Translations under genes and position numbers: made by a program | The notes under the pieces: generated by a model | What the model saw: only the letters and a program-made list of their open reading frames with translations | The model's database searches: none | What the model was told of the DNA's origin: nothing | DNA from: Kitasatospora mediocidica KCTC 9733 | GTDB lineage: Bacteria > Actinomycetota > Actinomycetes > Streptomycetales > Streptomycetaceae | Assembly (NCBI RefSeq): GCF_000744225.1 | Contig: NZ_JQLN01000001.1 | Location: forward strand, 248,001 to 312,000 | Direction: 5' to 3' | Length of the DNA stretch: 64,000 bases | Shown here: piece by piece, positions 52,658 through 61,104 of the stretch | How the letters are laid out: the number at the start of each line of letters is the position of its first letter | How positions within the stretch are numbered: the first letter of the stretch is position 1

Positions 52658-52826
52658 CTAGGCCGTGTCTGACAATTCCCGCCGGGCCCGCGACGCCGGG
52701 CATCCCGGCTGGACGCACCGGCGGATCATCCAAGTACGACCCAGTACGAGGACGATCCGCCGGCACGCCCAGCCGGGCGCCCAACGCCGCGGGCTCATCC
52801 GACGCGAATTGTCAGACACGCCCTAG
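52658..52826. mobile_element. MITE-like non-autonomous element, 169 bp including CTAG duplications
   Basis: The ends are 19-bp inverted repeats differing at one base (TAGGCCGTGTCTGACAATT versus TAGGGCGTGTCTGACAATT). CTAG occurs at both borders (52658-52661 and 52823-52826), consistent with a 4-bp target duplication of the kind made by IS427-type IS5 relatives. The interior is also an imperfect inverted repeat (about 75-bp arms; CGGCTGGACGCACCGGCGGA pairs with the right half), with a loop containing AAGTAC-GACCCA-GTAC. It has no transposase and must move in trans. Confidence 0.75.
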
Positions 52827-53563
52827 CTCAGATGCCGGGTGAGGAACCGGGACGCAGCCTCCCCCTCGGACTGCGGGACGCCGGTGTGCCCGCCCATATT
52901 GGCGTGCAGGGACTTCTCCTTGGAGCCGAAGGCGTCGAAGAGGTCCAGTGACGCCTGCCGGTCGTTGCCCTCGTCGTCCCACTGCAGCAGGACGTGCAGC
53001 GGAATGGTGACCCGGCGGGCCTCCTCGACCATGGCGCGGGGCACGAAACTACCAGCGAACAGGACGGCGGCCGCGATGCGCGGCTCGACCAGCGCCAGCC
53101 GGACGCCGATGGAGATCACTCCCCCCGAGTATCCGACCGGGCCCTCGATCTCCGGCAGCGCGAGGAGGGCGTCGAGGGCGGTCTGCCATTCCGGGACCGC
53201 CGCGTCGACCAGCGGGAGGATGAGGGCGTCGATGATCTCGTCGCCGACCGGCTCGCCCGCCTCCATCGCCCGGCGCAGGTCGGCGCGGGCCTGGTCGACG
53301 GCGGCCAGCCGGGGCCGGTCGCCGCTTCCGGGGAGCTCGATGGTGGCCGTGGCGAGTCCCTGTGCCGCGCAGTACCGGGCCCGGGCCGCCAGCCGGGGGT
53401 ACATCCTGCCCAGCCCCAGCGGAGGGTGGCCGAGGAGGACCAGCCGCGCCGGTGCCGCTGCGGATGCGGCTGCGGGCGTCCACAGGATGCCGGGGATCTC
53501 GCCGAGGGTGAACTCGCGCTCGATGACGTCGTCGTCGAGGCGCTGTTCGGAAGTGAAGTGCAT
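52823..53563 (-). CDS. Dienelactone hydrolase-like alpha/beta hydrolase
   Basis: The 246-residue protein has VLLGHPPLGLGRMYPRLAAR at the oxyanion region, a nucleophile segment GPVGYSGGVISIGVRLAL (Ser in YSGG), an acid-bearing LHVLLQWDDEGNDRQASLDL and a His in ANMGGHTGVPQSE, the order expected for DLH-family enzymes. The stop codon TAG lies inside the CTAG at the border of the MITE, so the insertion defines or coincides with the gene's 3' end; the protein nevertheless ends naturally (FLTRHLS). Substrate unknown. Confidence 0.82.
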   Translation of the reverse strand: MHFTSEQRLDDDVIEREFTLGEIPGILWTPAAASAAAPARLVLLGHPPLGLGRMYPRLAARARYCAAQGLATATIELPGSGDRPRLAAVDQARADLRRAMEAGEPVGDEIIDALILPLVDAAVPEWQTALDALLALPEIEGPVGYSGGVISIGVRLALVEPRIAAAVLFAGSFVPRAMVEEARRVTIPLHVLLQWDDEGNDRQASLDLFDAFGSKEKSLHANMGGHTGVPQSEGEAASRFLTRHLS

Positions 53564-53792
53564 GGTCGTGCCTTTCGGGAGGGCTCAGATCGGCGCTCCC
53601 GGACGACCTATCGCCCGGCCGTGACCCCGAAGGGGAGCACCCATGTCGTTACTGCGTTCACGGGTACCACCTCCTCGTTCTCTCGCACGGCCTCGGGGAA
53701 GGTAGCAGCGGTCGCCTCGGTCCGCCAAATGGTTTCGGGCGCGGGCTGCGCGGACGGGGACTGGGGGTTGGGGCTGGGGCTGGGGCTGGGCC

Positions 53793-54362
53793 TCACGCGT
53801 CGTGGCCCGCGCGCCGGGCACGAAAGGCCGCCGCCTTGACCCTGTTCTGACACGTCGTCGAGCAGAACTGACGGCCGGCATTGCGGGAGGTGTCGACGTA
53901 CACCCGGTCGCAGTGCGGGGCCGCGCAGACCCCGAGGCGCCCGGCGTGGTCGCCGCCGAGGGCCATCGCGAGGCCGGTGGCGCAGCCGGCGCTCCAGCCG
54001 ACGGCGTAGGAGTCGTCGGCGCCGTGGAAGTGGACCTGCCACGGCTCGCCGGGGGTCCGGTCGAGCTGGGGGCGGGCGCCGCTCTCGCGCAGCAGTGCGT
54101 TCAGGGCCGCGGCCGCGTCGTCGAGGCGGTCGGCGGCTGCGGCCTCGAACACGCCGCGCAGGGCGCGGGCGGTGTCGGCCAACCGGTCGGCCTCGCCGAC
54201 TTCCAGGTCCGTCCCGGCAGCGAGGGCCGCCCGGACCGCCCCGACCCGCTGGGCGCCCTCGGGGGCGATGTAGCGGCGACCGTGCGCCTGACCGTCGGTC
54301 AGTGCGTTGACGAGCGCCACCGAGGCCTCGAGCAGGATGCGCATGTGACTGTCGAACAACAC
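53793..54362 (-). CDS. CGNR zinc-finger transcriptional regulator (ABATE domain)
   Basis: GTG 54362 gives the usual LFDSHMRILLEASVALVNAL opening (189 residues; ATG 54344 is an alternative). The N-terminal ABATE-like helical domain spans 1-135, and the C-terminal CGNR zinc finger is at about 143-183: GVCAAPHCDRVYVDTSRNAG then RQFCSTTCQNRVKAAAFRAR, with the Cys residues intact. These regulators sense an unknown ligand and control divergent transporters. The adjacent gene is an MFS exporter on the opposite strand 60 bp away. Confidence 0.88.
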   Translation of the reverse strand: MLFDSHMRILLEASVALVNALTDGQAHGRRYIAPEGAQRVGAVRAALAAGTDLEVGEADRLADTARALRGVFEAAAADRLDDAAAALNALLRESGARPQLDRTPGEPWQVHFHGADDSYAVGWSAGCATGLAMALGGDHAGRLGVCAAPHCDRVYVDTSRNAGRQFCSTTCQNRVKAAAFRARRAGHDA

Positions 54363-54397
54363 TTGACCAGTTACCTCTCGCCAACCTACCGTGTCCG

Positions 54398-54425
54398 TCA
54401 CTGACAATAGACCATTAGCCAGTGA
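54398..54425. promoter_or_regulatory. Inverted repeat TCACTG-N16-CAGTGA before the MFS start
   Basis: The repeat overlaps the start codon of the MFS gene and contains AT-rich ACAATAGACCATTAG, a plausible -10/operator for the CGNR regulator. The MFS start has no ribosome site, so its mRNA may be leaderless. Confidence 0.45.
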
Positions 54426-55693
54426 TGGGAGGCGCTGTGCCACGCTCCGACCCGCGCTCCGACCCACGCCCCGACCCGCTCCCCCGCACCGTCCGTCTGC
54501 TGCTCCTCGCCCGGACCGTCAACCAGCTCGGAGCCTTCTCACTGCCCTTCCTCACCGCACTGATCTGCGCCGACCACGGCGTGCGTCCGACCACCGCCGG
54601 GCTGGTCAGCGCGGCTTTCGGGCTCGCGACGATCCCCTCGCGACTGGCCGGAGGCCGGCTTGCCGACCGCCTCGGCCGGCGCACGACCATCACGCTGGGG
54701 CTCTGCGGATGTGCCGTGGCACAGCTGGCGATCGCGGCCTCCCCGTCGCTCACCTGGACGGTCGCGGCGGCGGTGCTGCTCGGGCTGGCCTTCGAGCTCT
54801 ACGAGCCGCCGAGCCAGGCGCTCATCGGCGAGTGCGTGCCGCCGGGGCAGCGGGTACGCGCGTTCAGCCTGCTCAGCGCGGCGCTCGCGGCCGGCGCCAT
54901 GGGCGCCGGACTGCTCGCCGCGTTGCTCGGGCGGTGGGACCTGCACTGGCTCTTCGTCGCCGACGCCGCGACGTGCCTGGCCTGCGCACTGCTGATCCGG
55001 CTGGCCCTTCCGCACGACCGTGCGCCAACACCCCGAGCGGACCGGCACGACACCGCGGTGCGGCCGCTGCGCGACCGCGCCCTGCTGAGCGTCCTGGCCA
55101 CCGGAACCGGCTACGCCCTGATCAACCAGCAGACCGTGATGACCCTGCCGCTCGCGCTCGCGCGCCAGGGCCTGCCCGCCGCCGACGCCGGACTGCTGTT
55201 CACCGCCACCGCGGCCACCACCGTCCTCGCCCAGCCACTGATCCGGCTGCCCTGGACGAACCGGCTCACCACCCCGGTCGCCCTCGCCCTCGCCCATCTC
55301 CTGCTGGCCGCAGGGCTCATGGGCTACGCCCTCGCCCCCGCCCTGCCCGCGCTCCTCGTGTCGGCCGGCGTGTGGGGCCTCGGCAACCTGCTGATCATGG
55401 GCCGCCTCTACGCACTCGTCACCGACCTCGCGCCACCTCTCGGCGTCGGCCGCTATCTGGCCGTCTTCGGCACCAGCTGGGGTGTCGCCGCGACGCTCGC
55501 GCCCCTCCTCGGCACCCAACTGCTCACCCGCACGGGGACGACCGCCCTGTGGTCCACGACGGCCGCGCTCTGCCTGCTGCTCGCCGCACTGCACCTGCGC
55601 GTGACCCCGCACCCGCCCGCTCCCCCCGACGTCGCGGCACAGCTGCGCCACCGCGCACGGCACGTGGACGTGGAGTCGGACTGCGGTCAGTAG
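54425..55693 (+). CDS. MFS transporter
   Basis: ATG 54425 (or GTG 54422 just before it) gives 422 residues. Twelve hydrophobic segments are visible. TM1 is TVRLLLLARTVNQLGAFSLP; motif A is GGRLADRLGRRTTITLG between TM2 and TM3. The half-molecule duplication is evident in LTTPVALALAHLLLAAGLMG. It belongs to the same broad class as MFS exporters next to CGNR regulators. The 3' end overlaps, convergently, a small minus-strand gene by 7 bp. Confidence 0.85.
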   Translation: MGGAVPRSDPRSDPRPDPLPRTVRLLLLARTVNQLGAFSLPFLTALICADHGVRPTTAGLVSAAFGLATIPSRLAGGRLADRLGRRTTITLGLCGCAVAQLAIAASPSLTWTVAAAVLLGLAFELYEPPSQALIGECVPPGQRVRAFSLLSAALAAGAMGAGLLAALLGRWDLHWLFVADAATCLACALLIRLALPHDRAPTPRADRHDTAVRPLRDRALLSVLATGTGYALINQQTVMTLPLALARQGLPAADAGLLFTATAATTVLAQPLIRLPWTNRLTTPVALALAHLLLAAGLMGYALAPALPALLVSAGVWGLGNLLIMGRLYALVTDLAPPLGVGRYLAVFGTSWGVAATLAPLLGTQLLTRTGTTALWSTTAALCLLLAALHLRVTPHPPAPPDVAAQLRHRARHVDVESDCGQ

Positions 55694-55938
55694 GTGTAGC
55701 CGGGCCAGTGTGGATCGCACCAGCGGGCGGGCCCGGGGAGGCCGATCAGCCTCAGGCGCTGGAGCAGGTGGTCCGGGGAGTTGTGCGCGATGAGCCGAGC
55801 GGGGGCGTAGCGGGTGAGCCAACTGGTGAGGACCGCGAGCTGCTCGTCCTTGTCGTACAAGGTGCACCAAGGGAGCTCGTCGGCGAACAGGTCGTAGTCC
55901 CACGTGTCGACTGCCTCCGCGAGGTTCCGGTCGGCCAT
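55687..55938 (-). CDS. Small conserved-looking protein, possibly 5'-truncated
   Basis: ATG 55938 gives 83 residues: ADRNLAEAVDTWDYDLFADE, LPWCTLYDKDEQLAVLTSWL, then HNSPDHLLQRLRLIGLPGPA. In the same frame the sequence continues upstream (LHAEPWLDVWEALEHPMADR) to a stop at about 56026 without a good start codon, so the gene may have lost its 5' end. No family recognised. Confidence 0.5.
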   Translation of the reverse strand: MADRNLAEAVDTWDYDLFADELPWCTLYDKDEQLAVLTSWLTRYAPARLIAHNSPDHLLQRLRLIGLPGPARWCDPHWPGYTY

Positions 55939-56073
55939 CGGGTGCTCCAGCGCCTCCCAGACGTCGAGCCAGGGCTCTGCATGCAGGCCGCAGCTTGTGG
56001 GGCCACTTGCTCACCCGGTCGTCGCCGAGGCCCTGGTGCGCGCGATGGCGGCCGGGCACGCTAGGTTGCTCGG

Positions 56074-56513
56074 GTGAGTCTCCTCGATGATGTGGCCCAG
56101 CGCGACGGCTGGCGATGCTGGGTGTGCGACGAACCGGTCGATCCCGACAAGTCGGTGACGACCCGCGGGGACCCAGCGTTGACAGCCGGACCGCCGACCG
56201 GAAGGCCAAGGTCGTCGAGCGGCTCGCGCACCGCGGGTGCAACACCCGCAAGGGCGCGGTCAAGGTGGTCATCGCCTGGCCGGAGCGCCTGTACGTCGTC
56301 GAACCCGCGCCGCTGATCACCGTCGCCGCGAGGCTGGAACGCAAGGGCGGCCGCGAGATCGTAGGCCGTTGTCCGACCAGGCAGGACGCCCGGGAAGCGG
56401 CGGACTGGCTGGTGGACCGGTTCTCCCGACTGCTGCCGGGAGTGCCGGTGACCGCCGACATCGAGGCGGGCGGCGGCCAGTTCCTCGTCGTCCTGGCCAC
56501 CGGCCGCCGCTGA
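56074..56513 (+). pseudogene. HNH-endonuclease-type gene interrupted by a frameshift
   Basis: GTG 56074 encodes MSLLDDVAQRDGWRCWVCDE and PVDPDKSVTTRGDPA, then runs out of frame. The remainder is in another frame from about 56160: DDPRGPSVDSRTADRKAKVV, ERLAHRGCNTRKGAVKVVIA and the C-terminus to 56513. Joined, they make an HNH-like protein of about 145 residues with CWVC and HRGCN zinc/nuclease landmarks. The shift is in TCGGTGACGACCC at about 56153-56162. It is either a true pseudogene or a sequencing error. Confidence 0.7.
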
Positions 56514-56590
56514 CCGGTGATCGCCACCGCGCACCCACCGGAGGTGGAGCCGGGTCTTCCGGAACCGCCGGGCCCCGGCATACTGCGCAG

Positions 56591-57397
56591 GTGACCCGCG
56601 ACATGCTCTCCCGCCACCCCTATCTCGACCACCCCGGCCCGCTGGCCTTCGCCCACCGGGGCGGGTCGCTGGGCGGTCCGGAGAACTCCCTCGCCGCGTT
56701 CGCGCACGCCGTGGAACTGGGCTACCGGTATCTGGAGACCGACGCGCACGTCACCGCCGACGGGGTGCTGATCGCCTTCCACGACTCCCGGCTGGAGCGG
56801 GTCACCGACGGCGCGGGCGCGGTCAAGGACCTGCCCTGGCGGACGGTGGGTGCCGCCCGGATCGCGGGCACCGAACCGATCCCCCTGCTGGAGGACCTGC
56901 TGGGGGCCTTCCCCCGCACCCGCTTCAACATCGACGTCAAAGCCGCCCGCGCGGCCGGCCCGCTCGTCGAGGCGATCCGGCGCACCAACGCCTGGGACCG
57001 GGTCTGCGTGGGCTCGTTCTCCGATGCCCGCCTGGCCGCCGTCCGGGCGGCCGCCGGAGCACGGCTGGCCACCTCACTGGGACCGCGCGCCGTCCTTGGC
57101 CTGCGGCTGCGCTCGCTGGCCCAGCGGACGCAGCCGCGGTCCCAGGCGTCAGCCCCGGCCCCGGCGAGGCAGCAGGCGCTGTGCGTCCAGGTGCCCCGCT
57201 CCTGGGCAGGGCTGCCGGTGGTCGACCGGGCCTTCGTCCGCACCGCCCACCGCCTCGGCCTGCAGGTCCACGTCTGGACCGTCGACGACCCGGACCAGAT
57301 CAGGGCCCTGCTGGACCTGGGCGTGGATGGCATCATGGCGGACCACATCGACATCCTGCGCGATGTCCTCATCGAGCGCGGCTGCTGGACCGGATGA
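56591..57397 (+). CDS. Glycerophosphodiester phosphodiesterase (GDPD)
   Basis: GTG 56591 gives 268 residues (ATG 56603 is the next option). GDPD motifs are complete: AFAHRGGSLGGPENSLAAFA with the catalytic His and Glu, YLETDAHVTADGVLIAFHD with Asp/His and metal ligands, FNIDVKAA, and the C-terminal LQVHVWTVDDPDQIRALLDL plus GVDGIMADHID. It hydrolyses glycerophosphodiesters to glycerol-3-phosphate and an alcohol. No signal peptide is present, so it acts in the cytoplasm. Its stop overlaps (ATGA) a possible start of the UMF1 transporter. Confidence 0.92.
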   Translation: MTRDMLSRHPYLDHPGPLAFAHRGGSLGGPENSLAAFAHAVELGYRYLETDAHVTADGVLIAFHDSRLERVTDGAGAVKDLPWRTVGAARIAGTEPIPLLEDLLGAFPRTRFNIDVKAARAAGPLVEAIRRTNAWDRVCVGSFSDARLAAVRAAAGARLATSLGPRAVLGLRLRSLAQRTQPRSQASAPAPARQQALCVQVPRSWAGLPVVDRAFVRTAHRLGLQVHVWTVDDPDQIRALLDLGVDGIMADHIDILRDVLIERGCWTG

Positions 57398-57432
57398 CCG
57401 GCGCACAGCACCCCCGGCAAGAGACGAGCACC

Positions 57433-58884
57433 ATGACCACGGACCGGGACGCCGGCGTCCACCTCGCACCGACCGCTGCGGACACCACCACACCCACCAC
57501 CGCCACGGCAGCGCAGGAGGCGACGCAGCAAGCGGCGCAGGAGGCGGGCACCGGCGCGCTGCGCCGGATACGGCTGGGCTGGTACTTCAACGACTGGGCC
57601 AACTCCGCCTTCTCCGCGACGGTCCTCACCGTCTTCCTCGGCCCCTACCTGACGACCGTCGCCCAGGCGGGCGCCGACTCCCACGGCAACGTCCACCCGC
57701 TGGGCATCACCGTCCGGGCCGGGTCGTTCTTCCCGTACACGGTCTCGGCCTCCGTCCTGCTGTCGGTGGTCGCGATGATGCTGGTCGCCTCGTTCGCCGA
57801 CCGCACCGGGCGCCACAAGGAACTGATGTGCGCCTTCGCCTACGTGGGCGCGGCCGCGACCGTGGGCATGTTCTTCCTCGCGGGCGACCGCTACCTGCTG
57901 GGCGGCGCCCTGCTGATGATTGCCAACATCGCCTACGCGGTCTCGGTCGCCCTCTCGTACTCGTTCCTGCCCGCCCTGGCCTCACCCGACGAACGCGACG
58001 CCGTCTCCTCCCGGGGCTGGGCATTCGGCTACGCCGGTGGCGGGCTGCTGCTGATCGTCAACCTGGCACTGTTCGAGGGCCGGGCGAGCCTGGGACTGTC
58101 CTCGGGCACCGCGGTGCGACTGTGCCTCGCCTCGGCGGGCCTGTGGTGGGCGGCGTTCACCGTACTGCCCATGCTCCGCCTGCCCTCACGCGCCACAACC
58201 CCCCGCACCACGGCCACTACCCCCTCCGCGGCCACCGAGCGGACCGGGAGCCTGCGCGAGCTGGCTGGCACACTGCGCGGGATGCGCCGCTACCCGCTGA
58301 CGCTGCTCTTCCTCGCCGCCTTCCTCTGCTACAACGACGGCATCCAGACCGTGGTCTCCCAGGCCTCCCTCTACGGCAGCCAGGAACTGGGCATGAGCGA
58401 AACCGTCCTGGTGGCGGCCGTGCTGACGGTACAGATCGTGGCCATCGCCGGCGCCCTGCTCCTCGGACGCCTCGCCCGCCGCTACGGCGCCAAGCGCACC
58501 GTCCTGGGCTCCCTGGTGGGCTGGACGATCACCCTCGCCCTGGGCTACGTCATGCCCGCCCACCAGCCGCTCTGGTTCTTCGCCCTGGCCTGCATGATCG
58601 GCCTCGTCCTCGGCGGAAGCCAGGCACTGTCCCGCTCCCTCTTCTCCCACCTCGTCCCGGCGGGCAAGGAGGCGGAGTACTTCAGCCTCTACAAGATCAG
58701 CGACCGCGGCACCAGCTGGATGGGACCGCTGGTCTTCGGCCTGGCCTACCAACTCACCGGCAGCTACCGCTCGGCGATCATCTCCCTGCTGGTGTTCTTC
58801 GTCATCGGCTTCGCCCTCCTGCTGCGCGTCCCGGTCCGCCGGGCCATCGCGGCAGTCGGCAACCCGGTCCCACAACGCCTCTGA
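57433..58884 (+). CDS. UMF1-family MFS permease (Atg22-like)
   Basis: ATG 57433 (483 residues) has AAGAGACGAG upstream; ATG 57394, coupled through ATGA to the GDPD stop, is also possible. After a 45-residue Thr/Ala-rich tail, GWYFNDWANSAFSATVLTVF identifies the UMF1 family. ASFADRTGRHKELMCAF is motif A and GSQALSRSLFSHLVPAGKEA is the family-specific repeat. Function in bacteria is unknown; the yeast relative Atg22 effluxes amino acids from vacuoles. Pairing with GDPD suggests export or uptake linked to phospholipid breakdown. Confidence 0.87.
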   Translation: MTTDRDAGVHLAPTAADTTTPTTATAAQEATQQAAQEAGTGALRRIRLGWYFNDWANSAFSATVLTVFLGPYLTTVAQAGADSHGNVHPLGITVRAGSFFPYTVSASVLLSVVAMMLVASFADRTGRHKELMCAFAYVGAAATVGMFFLAGDRYLLGGALLMIANIAYAVSVALSYSFLPALASPDERDAVSSRGWAFGYAGGGLLLIVNLALFEGRASLGLSSGTAVRLCLASAGLWWAAFTVLPMLRLPSRATTPRTTATTPSAATERTGSLRELAGTLRGMRRYPLTLLFLAAFLCYNDGIQTVVSQASLYGSQELGMSETVLVAAVLTVQIVAIAGALLLGRLARRYGAKRTVLGSLVGWTITLALGYVMPAHQPLWFFALACMIGLVLGGSQALSRSLFSHLVPAGKEAEYFSLYKISDRGTSWMGPLVFGLAYQLTGSYRSAIISLLVFFVIGFALLLRVPVRRAIAAVGNPVPQRL

Positions 58885-58950
58885 CGAGCGCGACCCGACA
58901 AGGGCCACGTCACGGACCCCCTCTGGTTCGCCTACGCCCGATGTGATGAG

Positions 58951-59646
58951 ATGTGCGCTCACGGTCATGGTCGCTGGTGGGGGTGCGATGTGCTCAGGAG
59001 TGGACGGCTGCTCACGCTGGACGAGGACGCGGTACAACTGGCCGCCGCGGGCCTGATACGGCTGGGAGTCCACCAACGCGGGGACACAACAACCGGGGCC
59101 GCCGCGTGGCAGACCCGCGCCGGCTCGTTCGCCCACGCATGGCTGGCCTTCGGCGACACACCGGGCGGCCCCGGCCTACGGGTACCGGCCACAGCGGTGC
59201 TGCGCTCACTCGTCCACAGCTCCGCGCAACTCCTCATCCGAGCCCACGACGGACACCGTCCGGCCGTCCTCGAATGGCTGGGCCTGCGCTCGGCCCAAGC
59301 CCGCGAACAGGCCCACCACGCACAGGTGACCCACCCGGCGCAACCCACCGCCCTCGCCCTGGTCTGGCACGGCGTCCAAGCCCTCACCACCGACGGCGAA
59401 CCCGGCCACCACCAGCGCATCGACGAACGGTACGAGGCCTACATCCGCGAGCACCACCACCGCCAGGACACCCTCGCGCTGATCCTGGCCTGCGCCCGGC
59501 TCGCCGCCACCACACTGACCGAGCTCAACCGCCACCACCCACACCAGACGGACGAACATCTGAACGAACACACCGCCCGCCACCTGCCCCTGCACACCCC
59601 CGCACCCCACTGGGTCCCGGCACGACCCCCACAACCCACCACCTGA
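58951..59646 (+). CDS. Uncharacterised His-rich protein (paralogue of pseudogene at 25.3 kb)
   Basis: The 231-residue frame may start at a later codon, as the first 15 residues look unstructured. The core is helical: LLTLDEDAVQLAAAGLIRLG, AHAWLAFGDTPGGPGLRVPA, RPAVLEWLGLRSAQAREQAH and HRQDTLALILACARLAATTL. The C-terminus is His/Pro-rich (HTARHLPLHTPAPHWVP). No catalytic motif or membrane segment. The decayed copy at 25310-25581 shows that the family was duplicated in this region. Function unknown. Confidence 0.62.
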   Translation: MCAHGHGRWWGCDVLRSGRLLTLDEDAVQLAAAGLIRLGVHQRGDTTTGAAAWQTRAGSFAHAWLAFGDTPGGPGLRVPATAVLRSLVHSSAQLLIRAHDGHRPAVLEWLGLRSAQAREQAHHAQVTHPAQPTALALVWHGVQALTTDGEPGHHQRIDERYEAYIREHHHRQDTLALILACARLAATTLTELNRHHPHQTDEHLNEHTARHLPLHTPAPHWVPARPPQPTT

Positions 59647-59682
59647 CCAGAGTGAGGCGCGTTTGCTCGACCACGGGGTCCG

Positions 59683-59728
59683 CGCGTGCGTCCGGCCCGC
59701 AGGTTTCCCTGCGGGCCGGACGCACGCG
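59683..59728 (+). terminator. Perfect 21-bp hairpin terminator
   Basis: CGCGTGCGTCCGGCCCGCAGG (59683-59703) and its complement (59708-59728) enclose the loop TTTC. It serves the His-rich gene and, because it is symmetric, could also insulate the convergent anti-sigma gene. Confidence 0.85.
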
Positions 59729-59862
59729 TGTCGGGTGCTCTCGTGTCGGGTGCTCTCGTGTCCGGTGCTCTCGTGTCCGGTGCTCTCGTGTCCGGTGCTC
59801 TCGTGTCCGGTGCTCTCGTGTCCGGTGCTCTAGCGTCGGGTGCTCTAGCGTCGGGTGCTTGG
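59728..59862. repeat. 15-bp tandem repeat, about 9 copies
   Basis: Units read GTGTCGGGTGCTCTC (2), GTGTCCGGTGCTCTC (4), GTGTCCGGTGCTCTA, GCGTCGGGTGCTCTA and a final GCGTCGGGTGCTTGG. The array fills the gap between the terminator and the stop codon of the minus-strand gene. The period is a multiple of three, so all frames stay open (e.g. VSGAL repeats on plus, EHRTR on minus). Confidence 0.9.
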
Positions 59863-61104
59863 TCAGGAGCGCCAGGCAGGGTCGGTGGCGATGGCCTTCA
59901 GTTGCTCCGGGCTGAGCGCCGGGGTACCGGGCCGGGCCGTGTAGCCGTTCTCGCCGTTCCACTCGTAGAGGGACACATGGCGGCCGTCCGGGTAGTAGAC
60001 GTCGGCCGTCCAGTGGAGGACGGGGTCGGTCGCGGTCTTGCCGTTGCCGAAGCGGTTGGTGACCACGAGGGTTCCGTCGGCCAGCTTCTCGCGCACCTCC
60101 AGCGGAGTGCTGGGGCTGGTCTCGGTGGACGCCTCGGCCTGCTTGCCCTTGTCCGACGCCGGATCCACCCCGACCTGCACCATGCTGGTACGCCCGTCCA
60201 GGGTCACCGTGAGGTCCGCCTGGTCCGAGCCCTTCGGGGTCGATGACGTGGCCCCGGCCGGGAGCATCCGTACCAGCTTGGTGAGCAGCTCGGCCGCACT
60301 CGGGCCGGCCACCGGCGTCGGCGTGGCCGGGGCAGGGGCGTTCTTCACGGGCGCCAGCGCCGCGAAAACCCGCTCCCAGGACGCGGCCGTGACGAAGGCC
60401 GTGAGCTGTTGCGAGCTCAGCGGCGGGTTCGGCCGGTCCGCGCCGGCCGGCTGCCCGTTGTACTCGATCACCGACACCCGACGGCCGTCCGGAGCCGCCC
60501 AGGTGGCCCGCCACTCCAGGCCACCGGGAGTGTTCTGGGACCGCAGCTTGTCGATCACCATGACCGCGCCACCCGGCAGCTCGGTCCGGTCGCAGGAATC
60601 CTGCGGCATGGTGAAACCGTCCATGCAGACGGCGCCCGCCGCGGGCGTCAGATCCGTCCGCTCGGCGCGGTATTCGAAGATGCTCGCGCCGGCGCCGTCG
60701 TCGAACATCAGCGTGCCGCCGGTTCCGGACCCGGCGACCGCGCCCTGACCCGTCCCGCCCGCCGTGATCACCGACACCTTCCCCGGCGGGAGCAGGGCCG
60801 TGACGAGGGAGACCACCTCCTGCTCCGACATCGGCACCGGCTTCTGCGACACCGTCCCGACCGGACCGGCGGTGCGGGACGGGCCACGGCCGACCGCCAT
60901 GAAACCCCCCGCCCCGGCGAGCACCAGCACCGCGAGGCCGCCCGCCACCGCGGTGCGCCGGCGGCGACGCCAGCGGCGCCCGTACTGCTGCGCTCCGGCC
61001 GTCAGGCGATGGCCGAGCACCTCAGGCGCCAGCTCGGCCGCCCCCTGCAGGGCGCGGGCGAAGCCGTCCGCGAAGTCGTCCTCGAGGTCGTGGTCAGTTG
61101 ACAT
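59863..61104 (-). CDS. Putative membrane anti-sigma factor with duplicated extracytoplasmic domain
   Basis: ATG 61104 gives 413 residues, overlapping the sigma-factor stop by 11 bp. The N-terminal 55 residues are cytoplasmic and sigma-binding in position (DLEDDFADGFARALQGAAEL). A single TM segment follows (AVAGGLAVLVLAGAGGFMAV). The outer part has two related halves: about 90-270 with EWRATWAAPDGRRVSVIEYN and about 285-413 with LHWTADVYYPDGRHVSLYEW. No zinc-binding HxxxCxxC is present, so it would be a non-ZAS anti-sigma factor. Role inferred from operon position. Confidence 0.72.
   Translation of the reverse strand: MSTDHDLEDDFADGFARALQGAAELAPEVLGHRLTAGAQQYGRRWRRRRRTAVAGGLAVLVLAGAGGFMAVGRGPSRTAGPVGTVSQKPVPMSEQEVVSLVTALLPPGKVSVITAGGTGQGAVAGSGTGGTLMFDDGAGASIFEYRAERTDLTPAAGAVCMDGFTMPQDSCDRTELPGGAVMVIDKLRSQNTPGGLEWRATWAAPDGRRVSVIEYNGQPAGADRPNPPLSSQQLTAFVTAASWERVFAALAPVKNAPAPATPTPVAGPSAAELLTKLVRMLPAGATSSTPKGSDQADLTVTLDGRTSMVQVGVDPASDKGKQAEASTETSPSTPLEVREKLADGTLVVTNRFGNGKTATDPVLHWTADVYYPDGRHVSLYEWNGENGYTARPGTPALSPEQLKAIATDPAWRS

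Noticed and set aside
53755-53792. GGGGCT-type hexamer repeats just after the CGNR stop codon
   Set aside because: A short low-complexity G-rich tract; a G-quadruplex is imaginable but nothing in context supports a function.
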